A model generated the notes under the pieces. The model did not search any database and was not told where the DNA came from. It saw nothing but the letters and a program-made list of their open reading frames with translations. 64,000 nt of DNA, from assembly GCA_021203305.1 (NCBI GenBank), contig JAJQBK010000041.1, forward strand, positions 22,151 to 86,150, in the 5' to 3' direction. Origin of the DNA: Lachnospiraceae bacterium (GTDB taxonomy: Bacteria; Bacillota; Clostridia; Lachnospirales; Lachnospiraceae). Shown here piece after piece: positions 26,023-34,057 of the stretch; position 1 is the first letter of the stretch; every line of letters begins with the position of its first letter. Both the position numbers and the translations under genes were made by a program.

Positions 26023-27344
26023 GATTCATTAATCTCCCTGTAAATCTCAATCAGCCGCTTCTGATTGGTCCGCGGGCCATGAGTCCTCCGGGCATGCGCC
26101 CTGGCCTTTTCGGCTCTTCTCTTCATCTCCTCCGGATCGTCAAAGGCCTTTATCACCGTCCCGGCCAGATTGCCCGCAATCCTCTCAAGTTCACCCGGCT
26201 CCTGTGCCTTTTCCACCCGGAAGCCTTCATAAATATAACCCTCGTCTGCGCAAAGCATGGAAAGAATGCCGCCAATATCCGCGGTCACCACCGGCGTGCC
26301 AAGCAGCATGGCCTCTCCCAGGGAATTAGGAGAATTCTCCATGGTGGAGGGACAGACAAACACCTGGCTTTTCAGATACTGCTCCTTCATTTCCCCCGCG
26401 TTTAATTTTCCCGCGAAATGCACCCTGTCCAGGATATGATTCCTTTTTAATAACCTCTGAATATACTTTCCGTAAGCGGATAATTTCACAAAGCTCTCCA
26501 GGCCGGGCTTTCTCAAAATACAGTTGCCGGCCACATACACCTGCGTGTCCGGATATTTCTCCAGAATCTTTGGCAGCGCCACCAGCATATAGTGAAGCCC
26601 CTTGACCGGATAATCACCCTGGCTCAAAAAAATTCTGTGCCGTTCACAGGTATCCCAGCTCCATTGTCCGGTATAAAATTCCGGCCGCAGAGTCTCCTGC
26701 AACTCATGATAATGGACGACAGGATTCCATTTCTGCGTCCAATACCGGTCAAACCGGGTCCGCCCCGCCACATGGCCGGTCCACTGCACCGCCAGCATCT
26801 CCCACTGCCCCCGACCCTCGTACTTTAACTGCTGCTCCTTCAGACTGTCCTTGCGCAGGATATCCCGCAGCGTCACACTGTTTATCACAGACTTCGGCAT
26901 ATTGGCCATGTAGCCCTTCGCGTACACCCGGCACAGCCCCTGAATGCCGATCAGCGTCCGGTCCGGACGGGAAAACATTTTCACCGCCGCCAGCGTATGG
27001 GGATACTCCGTACCAAAGCAATGAAGAATATCCGGCTCAAAGGAGGTCATAATGGAGCTTAAATCCTTCTCCATCTCCATGTCATAATTCTCCGCGTCCA
27101 GACTGTCCTCCCGGAAACCATAATACAGCAGATCATAGTCCTCATTGACCACCAGGCTGCCCCGCACCTCCTCCTGCCCTTTGGCAATCGGAAACGCGAA
27201 GCCCAGCTGAATTCCCTGCCGCGCCAGATCATCGATCACCGCCCCATACAGGCCCCCGACCCAGCCCTCCTTATTGCCCGCATCCATATGAAGCTCAGCC
27301 GCGATCTGCGGCAGCACCACATTACATACCCAAAGCACTCTCAT
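26019..27344 (-). CDS. GT4 glycosyltransferase
   Basis: 441 residues. Start at 27344 (MRVLWVCNVVLPQ) with GGGGAG 8 bp upstream; the longer frame to 27416 has no RBS. The C-terminal GT-B domain has FLSQGDYPVKGLHYML, YVAGNCILR, VHFAGKLNAGEMKEQYLKSQ and the E-x7-E-like PSTMENSPNSLGEAMLLG. An inserted central segment (about 180-230) is longer than in many family members. Overlaps the next GT4 gene by ATGA. It probably adds one of the repeat-unit sugars. Confidence 0.83.
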   Translation of the reverse strand: MRVLWVCNVVLPQIAAELHMDAGNKEGWVGGLYGAVIDDLARQGIQLGFAFPIAKGQEEVRGSLVVNEDYDLLYYGFREDSLDAENYDMEMEKDLSSIMTSFEPDILHCFGTEYPHTLAAVKMFSRPDRTLIGIQGLCRVYAKGYMANMPKSVINSVTLRDILRKDSLKEQQLKYEGRGQWEMLAVQWTGHVAGRTRFDRYWTQKWNPVVHYHELQETLRPEFYTGQWSWDTCERHRIFLSQGDYPVKGLHYMLVALPKILEKYPDTQVYVAGNCILRKPGLESFVKLSAYGKYIQRLLKRNHILDRVHFAGKLNAGEMKEQYLKSQVFVCPSTMENSPNSLGEAMLLGTPVVTADIGGILSMLCADEGYIYEGFRVEKAQEPGELERIAGNLAGTVIKAFDDPEEMKRRAEKARAHARRTHGPRTNQKRLIEIYREINES

Positions 27345-27417
27345 AAAATACGCTCCCCTATATATGCCGGCAGTTTCTGTTACATCGACATACATGTCAG
27401 ACAACTCGCTTATCACA

Positions 27418-27578
27418 GCGACTTTGCTGAATAACTATGAATACGACTGACTATGCGCTATGGAGATGAGACTGTTTACAATTGTGGAAGCCCTTGCTGA
27501 ACACGATTGTAATGCTCACAGGCTCATCGGAATGTTCAGCGCGTCGGAAGAAGTTTCATAGTTATTCAGCAAAGTCGC
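27418..27578. repeat. 161-bp palindromic element, 24-bp perfect arms, conserved core
   Basis: Perfect inverted arms at 27418-27441 and 27555-27578. On the plus strand the interior (about 27460-27538) carries the same core motifs, in the same order, as the element at 10215-10442. Here TTACAATTGTG pairs with CACGATTGTAA (one G-U type mismatch), where the other copy has TAATAATCGTG with CACGATTATTA. The core points opposite to the flanking genes, whereas in the other copy it points with them. It lies between the EpsG-like gene and a GT4 gene. Confidence 0.82.
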
Positions 27579-27608
27579 GTCACTAAGTCAGTTTACTTCA
27601 CGAATCCA

Positions 27609-28733
27609 TCAGTCAAAGATCCAGTTTCTGTACGGCAGCAGCCGGATATCCACATCATACGCCGTTTTCAGGAAAAACGCAAAATAAATCAGAAACGCCG
27701 CCGCCGTCCCCGCCGTCAGCACCTTCTTCCACCTTCCCTCCGGCAGATGATACAAAAGCGCCGGAATCAGAAACACCTGAATCACCTTGAAATAATTCCC
27801 CACCCGGGTCACCTCCGGAATGAACGACCCGAACAGATTGATCACAAGCCCCGCCGCGTTCACCCACACATAAAAGCGGATGTGCGGATTGTCCTCCTTC
27901 CACACCCCATAGCAGAGAAAGCACAGCACCAGACAGCACAGCCCCATCCCCACATTCACAACGGAAATACTTCCCGTGTCATACGCGGACTCCTCATAAA
28001 AGGGATAAAACAGAAAAATAATCCTTCGATAGACATCCTGAAACAGCACCATGCTCACAATCAGAGCCCCGCCCGCGGCCAGAATCCAGGGGCGAAGCTT
28101 CCTTTTAGAGAGCCAGTACAAAATCAGATAACCGGGAATAACCAGCAGCACCGACTTATGAAACAGCGCCGCGAAGCAGATCCACAGAATAAATTTCAGA
28201 TACTCCTCCCGCAGCAGATATTTCACGGCGTACATCACCATGGCCACCACCAGATAATACCGCACGCTGTTTAAACTGGAAAAATAATATCCGCTGGTCA
28301 TCAGCAGAAACAGGCTTCCGAAAAACCACTCCGACTGGTCATACAGAGCTTTCACCATAAAAGCCGCCGTCACCACGGAAAACAGGCCGAAAATCGGCAG
28401 ATAGTTGTCGTACCCCCACAGCCTCTGCATCCAGTAGACAACAAAATTAAAACCGGGCTCCGAGGCCACGTCCCGCCCGGCATAAATCAGCTTGAAATTT
28501 TCCCGGTAGACCCAGTAATCGTTGCCCACCGCGATCCGGCACGCGCTGACAGAGGCCATAAGCACAAAAATTCCCACCGCGGCCGCGATATTTTTCGCCT
28601 GCTGCCGTTCCGTTCCCCAGGGAATATTCCCTGTCAGCTTCTGTTTTGCGTAAATACCATTTTGAACCTGCAAGGCCAAAATCAGCACCGCCGCTGTCAA
28701 TGTCAGATATACCGCCATATATCTCTGCATCAC
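27609..28733 (-). CDS. EpsG-family polysaccharide polymerase-like protein
   Basis: 374 residues with about ten transmembrane segments. CRIAVGNDYWVYRENF in the first outer loop, SEPGFNFVVYWMQRL, and SSLNSVRYYLVVAMVMYA are EpsG/Wzy-type signatures. Proteins of this kind join lipid-linked repeat units outside the membrane. Start is uncertain: GTG at 28733, ATG at 28730 and ATG at 28718 are in frame and none has a strong RBS. It is the only clear polymerase candidate in the locus. Confidence 0.78.
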   Translation of the reverse strand: MMQRYMAVYLTLTAAVLILALQVQNGIYAKQKLTGNIPWGTERQQAKNIAAAVGIFVLMASVSACRIAVGNDYWVYRENFKLIYAGRDVASEPGFNFVVYWMQRLWGYDNYLPIFGLFSVVTAAFMVKALYDQSEWFFGSLFLLMTSGYYFSSLNSVRYYLVVAMVMYAVKYLLREEYLKFILWICFAALFHKSVLLVIPGYLILYWLSKRKLRPWILAAGGALIVSMVLFQDVYRRIIFLFYPFYEESAYDTGSISVVNVGMGLCCLVLCFLCYGVWKEDNPHIRFYVWVNAAGLVINLFGSFIPEVTRVGNYFKVIQVFLIPALLYHLPEGRWKKVLTAGTAAAFLIYFAFFLKTAYDVDIRLLPYRNWIFD

Positions 28734-28834
28734 CGCCGTTCCCGGTCTTCCTGAAATCTATCCCGGCCCGTCAGATTTTCCTGCCGGCCTCCGTTGATAT
28801 TTCACACAGCCCCTGGGAATCAGCCGCTTTCCTC

Positions 28835-29761
28835 CTACCTTCGATAAATCAGCCTTTTAACCTTCTGATAAACCTTCCCCGTGGCCTCATTCTCCGCCAG
28901 CGCCGTCCGCACAGGCTGAAGCGTCAGAACCAGCGCCGCCCGATAGCAAAACCTCTGCCATACCGACATATACAGCGCCGTAATTTCCTTATGCTCCGCG
29001 GCGGAACGCTTTTTATTGGCGGAGGTCTCCGAGAAGCCGCCGCCCTCATAGTCCGCCAGCGTCACAGGCACATACCGGGGACTGACCTTTTTTTCAAAAA
29101 AACACCAGAGAAAATGCTCGTAATCCGCCCTCACCCGGTACTCCGTGCGGTATCCCCGCTCCGCGAACAGGCTCCTGTGATACACGCAGGCCTGATGATT
29201 GGGCACATGCCGGTAGCATGCGAAGGCGTCCATCCGGGGATTGGACTGCACCACGCTGCCCCGCAGCATATCATACACATCCCCATAATAAAGCTGGGGC
29301 TGCTCCATTCCCCCATCCGGACAGCTCTCATCTGTGGGCTGCCCTTCTTTGGTGGTTTCCATATGTTCAGCTTCCACAGGGCCAGTTTCCATATCAGCAG
29401 CGGTGTCGGTCATTCCCGCCATAAACCATTCCAGCGCGTCCGCCCCGTGAAAGGTATCCCCGCAATTTAAAAAATACAGATACTCCCCCCGGGCCAGCGC
29501 CGCTCCCCGGTTCATCCCATCGTAAATCCCGGAATCCTTCTCCCGGAAAATACGCACCCGGGCCGCCATATCCGTACCGGGAAACGCGCGGTCCGCCTCC
29601 CCGCCAAGCCAGCTCTCAAGCCTCTCCACCGACCCGTCCGCGGAGCCCCCGTCCTTGACGATCAGCTCATAATCCCGAAAACTCTGGGAAGCGGCGCTCT
29701 GCACTGTTTTCAATAACCTGTCGCCCGAATTCAGGCTCACCGTGATAATGCTAAGCTTCAT
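28835..29761 (-). CDS. GT2 glycosyltransferase with an acidic insertion
   Basis: 308 residues. GT-A motifs SIITVSLNSGDRLLKT, VKDGGSADGS and LNCGDTF match the WcaA/WfgS-like family 2 branch. Between about residues 115 and 155 there is an extra stretch rich in Met, Glu, Thr and Pro (MTDTAADMETGPVEAEHMET) that interrupts the usual fold before LYYGDVYDMLRG. The C-terminus is basic. It overlaps the next gene upstream by 11 bp. Sugar unknown. Confidence 0.82.
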   Translation of the reverse strand: MKLSIITVSLNSGDRLLKTVQSAASQSFRDYELIVKDGGSADGSVERLESWLGGEADRAFPGTDMAARVRIFREKDSGIYDGMNRGAALARGEYLYFLNCGDTFHGADALEWFMAGMTDTAADMETGPVEAEHMETTKEGQPTDESCPDGGMEQPQLYYGDVYDMLRGSVVQSNPRMDAFACYRHVPNHQACVYHRSLFAERGYRTEYRVRADYEHFLWCFFEKKVSPRYVPVTLADYEGGGFSETSANKKRSAAEHKEITALYMSVWQRFCYRAALVLTLQPVRTALAENEATGKVYQKVKRLIYRR

Positions 29762-30629
29762 CGCCCTCTTCCCTCTCCACTCTGCGGCCCTCCCGGATGC
29801 CCCGGCACACCAGTCCCAAAGCCTTCCTCCATGGGATATCCTGACACATCAGCCTCCGCTTGGCAAACACAAACCGGAAAGCCCAGAGGGGCGCCGCCCA
29901 TCCATACAGAAAATGGTAGAGCACTCCCCTGTCAAAAAAGAATTTTTCATGATATCCGGTAAACCAGGTGGAAGCTCTCGGAACCTCCTCCCCGATGCAC
30001 ACCGGCGTTTTGTACAATTTCAGCCCGGCCTTAAGAAGCCCGCGGATAAACAGGCTGTCCTCCCCGTTGCTGTAGCGCGCGCCGCCGCCGAACAGGGTGG
30101 AAAATCTGACGCCGCTCTTTAAAAGCTTCTCCGTGCGGAACGCCATGCTGTAGGCCGGATACCGGCCGCAGTTCATCAGGCCCACCGGCCCGAACTGATC
30201 ATTCTGGTAGGTTTTGCGCGACGGGTCCACCTCCACCTGAAAGAGCAGGCCGTCCGCCTCCGGATGGCTTTCAAATTCCGCCTCAATCGCTCCGGCGTAC
30301 CCCTCTCGGTAAACGATATCCTCATCGCTGAAAATACAGTATTCCCTCTCCGCGTAAGACAAAGCCAGGTTGCGGCTCCTGCCCACGCCCCGCTCCGTCG
30401 AATAACAGACTCTTACCCTGCCGCCCGACATCGCGGGCCGGGCACTTTCTTCCCCCTCACGCGTAAGAGGGCATGGTTCATTCTTCTCCCCGCCGGGGGG
30501 CAGTATGAACTGCTCCATGCCTTCCCTGTCGCACTGATTTACAATCACGGCGTCGGAATTCAGCCTCATCTTGTCAATCAGCTTCGGCACGTCCGCGTTC
30601 AGGCTCGATACCAGCACCTCCACCGCCAT
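29751..30629 (-). CDS. GT2-like glycosyltransferase
   Basis: 292 residues. The N-terminal EVLVSSLNADVPKLIDKM and the middle YSTERGVGRSRNLALSYAE, then FSDEDIVYREGY (acidic metal-site motif) fit a family 2 GT-A fold seen in glycan loci of Clostridia. FGGGARYSNGEDSLFIRGLL follows. A loop near residues 45-65 (GGEKNEPCPLTREGEESAR) looks variable. Its ATG overlaps the Wzz stop by one base. Probable cytoplasmic glycosyltransferase; donor unknown. Confidence 0.75.
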   Translation of the reverse strand: MAVEVLVSSLNADVPKLIDKMRLNSDAVIVNQCDREGMEQFILPPGGEKNEPCPLTREGEESARPAMSGGRVRVCYSTERGVGRSRNLALSYAEREYCIFSDEDIVYREGYAGAIEAEFESHPEADGLLFQVEVDPSRKTYQNDQFGPVGLMNCGRYPAYSMAFRTEKLLKSGVRFSTLFGGGARYSNGEDSLFIRGLLKAGLKLYKTPVCIGEEVPRASTWFTGYHEKFFFDRGVLYHFLYGWAAPLWAFRFVFAKRRLMCQDIPWRKALGLVCRGIREGRRVEREEGDEA

Positions 30630-31726
30630 TATCTTCCCTCCCGGCCTTTTTTACCGCCGCGAAAAAAACGCTGGGAAGTCTCCGTTCCGTAATACCGGCG
30701 CAAAAGCCTCCTGTCAGAATTCCACAATACCGCACCCGTCAGAGATATCTCCTGCTGCCTGTAATAAGAAAGCACCCGTTCAATCACAGCGCCCGAATCC
30801 ACGCCGGCCTCCACCACCAGAATCACCCCGTCAGCACTCCTGAGCTTTGGCGCTCCCTCCGGAAACTGCAGAGTCCCCATCACGCCCTCCCAGCGCTTTT
30901 GGGGGAACGCGGACTGAAACCAGGCCAAAGCCTCCATGCAGCCGACAGAACCGCTGACTCCTGCCAGCGCGATGTTTTCAAGGCCTTCCGTACCGTACCT
31001 GATATTTTCCTTCAGCTCCCCCTGGCCGTCAGCCCCAAATACCTTCAGCCCGTGCCTTTTTTCCAGCTGTCCCGGCAGACAGACCCGGTCGTTGGAAAGG
31101 TATGAAAGCCACACAATCATACAGCACAAAAACAGGCCGATCAGCGCCCCCAGCACCGTGGCGCGGAACGTCCTGACATCCGCCGTGATCAGATAGGCCT
31201 GCTCCGGGCTGTCAACCACCCGGACGCTGTCAAGCTCCCTCTGGCCTTCGGCAAACTCCGGCAGCCATTCCTCGTAGCATCGGGCAATGGCCAGGGACAG
31301 CTCCGGATCAGAGGTGACCACCGACAAAGTCTGCAGCCTGACGTCCGCCGGCACTGTGGTGCTGACATAAGCGGCCAGCTCCGTTTCCGAAATCTCATAA
31401 CCCAGAGCCAGGGAAATCCTCCCCTGAATCTCATCGCAGACAATCCACTCATTCCAGGTATACTCATTAAAATAATCCGTCGCGTAAGAGTCGGAGGCGT
31501 CCGGATCCACCGCGTATTCCATATAGAAGATCACGTCCGCCTGATATTCCCTGGCGGGCGTGAACACCACCTTCACCAGAAAATACCCTCCGCCAAGCAC
31601 CAGAGCGCCGGCCAGGGCGGAGAGTACAAACACATACCATTTCCGCAGCATCCGCAGCAGAAACAATTTCAAATCAAAGGGCTCCCTGTAGAAATCCCAC
31701 GTCCGTTCTTCTTCCATTTCCGTCAT
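30629..31726 (-). CDS. Wzz-like chain-length protein with degenerate kinase-like tail
   Basis: 365 residues. Two transmembrane segments (about 31-52 and 187-207) enclose an extracellular domain of about 135 residues: the Wzz/CapA layout. After the second helix comes a soluble region that looks like a bacterial tyrosine kinase (CpsD/YwqD) domain, including GVILVVEAGVDSGAVIERVL, but the place of the P-loop reads LAGVSGSVGCMEAL, without GKT/S. So it should not bind ATP normally. The start at 31726 shares an ATGA overlap with the minigene upstream; an in-frame ATG at 31717 has a better-spaced GAGGA and may be used. It likely controls polymer length. Confidence 0.8.
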   Translation of the reverse strand: MTEMEEERTWDFYREPFDLKLFLLRMLRKWYVFVLSALAGALVLGGGYFLVKVVFTPAREYQADVIFYMEYAVDPDASDSYATDYFNEYTWNEWIVCDEIQGRISLALGYEISETELAAYVSTTVPADVRLQTLSVVTSDPELSLAIARCYEEWLPEFAEGQRELDSVRVVDSPEQAYLITADVRTFRATVLGALIGLFLCCMIVWLSYLSNDRVCLPGQLEKRHGLKVFGADGQGELKENIRYGTEGLENIALAGVSGSVGCMEALAWFQSAFPQKRWEGVMGTLQFPEGAPKLRSADGVILVVEAGVDSGAVIERVLSYYRQQEISLTGAVLWNSDRRLLRRYYGTETSQRFFRGGKKGREGR

Positions 31727-31803
31727 TCCTCATCGTCCGCATATGTGATTCGGGCCATAAGCCTTTTCGCCTGTCCGCCTCTGTTATCCTCCGGCCACGT
31801 CAT
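31723..31803 (-). CDS. 26-codon minigene, second copy
   Basis: A small frame of 26 codons plus TGA starting MTWPEDNRGGQAKRLMARIT and ending in DDEE. Its ATG overlaps the stop of the first minigene (ATGA) and its own stop overlaps the start of the Wzz gene (ATGA). GAUGAGGA precedes each start, but only one base or so away. About 21 of 26 residues match the first copy. Function unknown; it may be a coupling leader or only a by-product of a tandem duplication. Confidence 0.45.
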   Translation of the reverse strand: MTWPEDNRGGQAKRLMARITYADDEE

Positions 31804-31880
31804 TCCTCATCATCCGCATATGCAGTCCGCACCATAAGCCTTTTCGCCTGTCCGCCTCTGTTATCCTCCGGCCGCGTCAT
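31800..31880 (-). CDS. 26-codon minigene, first copy
   Basis: A 26-codon frame starting MTRPEDNRGGQAKRLMVRTA and ending in DDEE. Its ATG overlaps the stop of the sugar-phosphate transferase gene (ATGA), and its stop overlaps the ATG of the second copy. The end (DDEE, then ATGA) equals the end of the sugar transferase, showing that the repeat unit includes the 3' end of that gene. Expression is unproven; conservation of the frame in both copies is the only support. Confidence 0.45.
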   Translation of the reverse strand: MTRPEDNRGGQAKRLMVRTAYADDEE

Positions 31881-33298
31881 TCCTCATCATCCACATGGGC
31901 GGCCCTGTCCGCCTCCTTCTGCCGGTATATCTCCTCCTTAAAGGCGGTCACCTGCTCCGCCTCCACCCCCTCGGTGCTGTCCGGCCAGAACAGGATTTTC
32001 AGGGTCAGCATCATCAGCCGCAGATCCAGCCAGATGGAATAATTTTCAATGTAGGTCAGATCCAGCTTCAGCTTATCATAGGGAGTCGTATTGTACTTGC
32101 CGTAGATCTGGGCATAGCCGGCCAGTCCCGCCTTCACCTTCGTGCGGTAGATAAATTCCGGCATCACCTCCATGTACTGGCGGATAATCTCCGGCCGCTC
32201 CGGCCTGGGGCCCACAAAGGACATGTCCCCCCTCAGAATATTGATCAGCTGGGGCAGCTCGTCCAGCCTGCACTTCCGGATCACTCTGCCCACCGGCGTG
32301 ATCCGCCCGTCATTTTTGCTGGCAAGCCTAGCCACGCCGTCCTTCTCCGCGTCCACCTGCATGCTCCGGAATTTCAGAATATAAAACTCCCGCATATCCT
32401 CCGTGCAGCGGATCTGCTTATACAGGACAGGCCCGCCGTCGTAAAGCTTGACCGCCAGGGCTGTCAGCAGCATAAAGGGCGAAGCTAACACCAGCAAAAT
32501 CAGGGAGAGCACAATGTCCATCAGCCGCTTGATAAATTTCTCCTCTACCCGCAGGCTGTATTCCCTGGTCAGGAACATGGGCGTGTCAAAGATGTGCATC
32601 TCCTCCGCCCCGCCCAGAATTACATCGGAAATTTTGGGAAGAATGTAGGTCCGGATTCCCTTCCCGTAGCAGAATTTAAAAATCTTATTGCGGCTGCCCA
32701 CATCGATATCCCCGATCACCACCGCGTCATAGCGCTCGCAGGCCTCCGCGCACACTTTATCCAGTCCTTCCCGGATATCCATGCACTTACTGATGATATA
32801 CTTATCCTTCCGGCTCTCAAATTTTCTGACCAGATCATCGTATGGCCGCTCCCCATGCACCAGCAGCAGCCGCCTGGGCGGAAAAATCCTGCGGTACAGC
32901 CAGTAAAAAAACAGGGAGCACGCAAATGACACCGCCGCCTGATAGATGGTCATTTTCACAAAAGTGGGGGGATACATCAGCCCCCAGTTCATCAGGGAGA
33001 TCTGTCCGTAGGTAATCACATTGGTGGCGATGATGGAAAACATCTGGGAAAAGATGACCTCCGAGGCCTTAAGATATCCGATATTGAGCCCGCCGTACAT
33101 GGTGGAGAAGGCAAAGAGCAATACCACGTAAATCGCGATGGCAAGCCAGTGCCCCTTTGTGGTAAACCACAGATTATTGCGAATCTGGATGGAATATATA
33201 TTGTACCAGAAATAGCAGTAGACCAGCGATTCGCTGGCGATCGTAATTATGGAAAAGCACAGTACAATCAGTCTTTTGAATTCAGCAAATCTTTTCAT
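31877..33298 (-). CDS. Polyprenyl-phosphate sugar-1-phosphate transferase (initiating enzyme)
   Basis: 473 residues. Four or five N-terminal transmembrane segments, a central Rossmann-like domain (RLLLVHGERPYDDL ... YDAVVIGDIDVG), one more hydrophobic segment (about 262-285) and a C-terminal bacterial sugar transferase domain (PF02397): KRLMDIVLSLILLV, VLYKQIRCTEDMREFYILKFRSM, RKCRLDELPQLINIL, and DMSFVGPRPERPE. This is the WbaP/WcaJ layout. It transfers a hexose-1-phosphate to undecaprenyl phosphate and starts repeat-unit synthesis. The adjoining Wzz gene fits this role. Confidence 0.92.
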   Translation of the reverse strand: MKRFAEFKRLIVLCFSIITIASESLVYCYFWYNIYSIQIRNNLWFTTKGHWLAIAIYVVLLFAFSTMYGGLNIGYLKASEVIFSQMFSIIATNVITYGQISLMNWGLMYPPTFVKMTIYQAAVSFACSLFFYWLYRRIFPPRRLLLVHGERPYDDLVRKFESRKDKYIISKCMDIREGLDKVCAEACERYDAVVIGDIDVGSRNKIFKFCYGKGIRTYILPKISDVILGGAEEMHIFDTPMFLTREYSLRVEEKFIKRLMDIVLSLILLVLASPFMLLTALAVKLYDGGPVLYKQIRCTEDMREFYILKFRSMQVDAEKDGVARLASKNDGRITPVGRVIRKCRLDELPQLINILRGDMSFVGPRPERPEIIRQYMEVMPEFIYRTKVKAGLAGYAQIYGKYNTTPYDKLKLDLTYIENYSIWLDLRLMMLTLKILFWPDSTEGVEAEQVTAFKEEIYRQKEADRAAHVDDEE

Positions 33299-34057
33299 CT
33301 ATACCCTCCGGCGCACTGCCCTGAAAGCCCAGAAGCAGAAATTATAGCCGCTGTATAAAACTCCAAGCTTCTCTACCTTCCGGTATAAAGCCCAGATTCT
33401 TTTCACCGCTGTCAGTTTATTGGAGGAAAGACTCTTTGACGGTCTGCGGTATCTGACCAGAGTTTCCTGAAAGCCGCGGGCGGTATAGCCCATGCGCAGA
33501 AGCTGCCACCACAGAGCCGTATCCTCGCTTCTGACATCAGGCATCCGGATCAGGGAACGACCGATCTGCTCCGTGTCCAGCATGACCGTGGAGGTAAAGA
33601 TCGTGGTGTTGCGCAGCGCCCGCCGGTAAGTCAGCGAGGACGGTACATAGACCACCTTCCCAAGCCCTTCTCCCTGTTCATTGGCAAACTCATAATTGGC
33701 AAAGCAAAAGGCGGCCTTTTTTTCTCTCATGAAGCCAAGCTGGAGCAGCAGCTTGTCCGGCTCCCAGATATCATCCGCGTCCAGATAGGCGATATAACGT
33801 CCCCGCGACTGCTCCACTCCCAGATTCCTCGCCGCCGCCGGGCCACGGTTTTCATCCATCCAGATTACGCGGATCCGATCGTCTGCAAGCCCCTCCTGGT
33901 ATTCCGCCAGAAGCTCTCTTGTGCCATCCGTGGAGTTGTCCTCTATGAGAAGCAGCTCCCAGTTTGTGTAGCTCTGGGCGCGGACATATCCTATCGTTTC
34001 CAGAATGTATTTTTTTACATTATATACAGGTGTAATGATGCTCACCAGGTCATTCAT
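33299..34057 (-). CDS. GT2 glycosyltransferase
   Basis: 252 residues with ISIITPVYNVKKYILETI-like N-terminus, IEDNSTDGT, and LDADDIWEPDKL as metal-binding motif. The sequence follows the TuaG/WfdP-like short family 2 branch. MPDVRSEDTALWWQLLRMGY is typical of its C-terminal acceptor part. Its start overlaps the upstream gene by ATGA, and its stop abuts the ATG of the sugar transferase gene. A repeat-unit glycosyltransferase; donor unknown. Confidence 0.9.
   Translation of the reverse strand: MNDLVSIITPVYNVKKYILETIGYVRAQSYTNWELLLIEDNSTDGTRELLAEYQEGLADDRIRVIWMDENRGPAAARNLGVEQSRGRYIAYLDADDIWEPDKLLLQLGFMREKKAAFCFANYEFANEQGEGLGKVVYVPSSLTYRRALRNTTIFTSTVMLDTEQIGRSLIRMPDVRSEDTALWWQLLRMGYTARGFQETLVRYRRPSKSLSSNKLTAVKRIWALYRKVEKLGVLYSGYNFCFWAFRAVRRRV

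Larger units (their letters stand above)
31722..31898 (-). repeat. 77-bp tandem duplication, two full copies plus partial
   Basis: Units at 31722-31798 and 31799-31875 differ at only about nine positions; a third partial copy at 31876-31898 is the 3' end of the sugar transferase gene. Because 77 is not a multiple of three, each unit shifts the frame by one base, and the ATGA junctions restore a new short reading frame each time. Confidence 0.9.
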
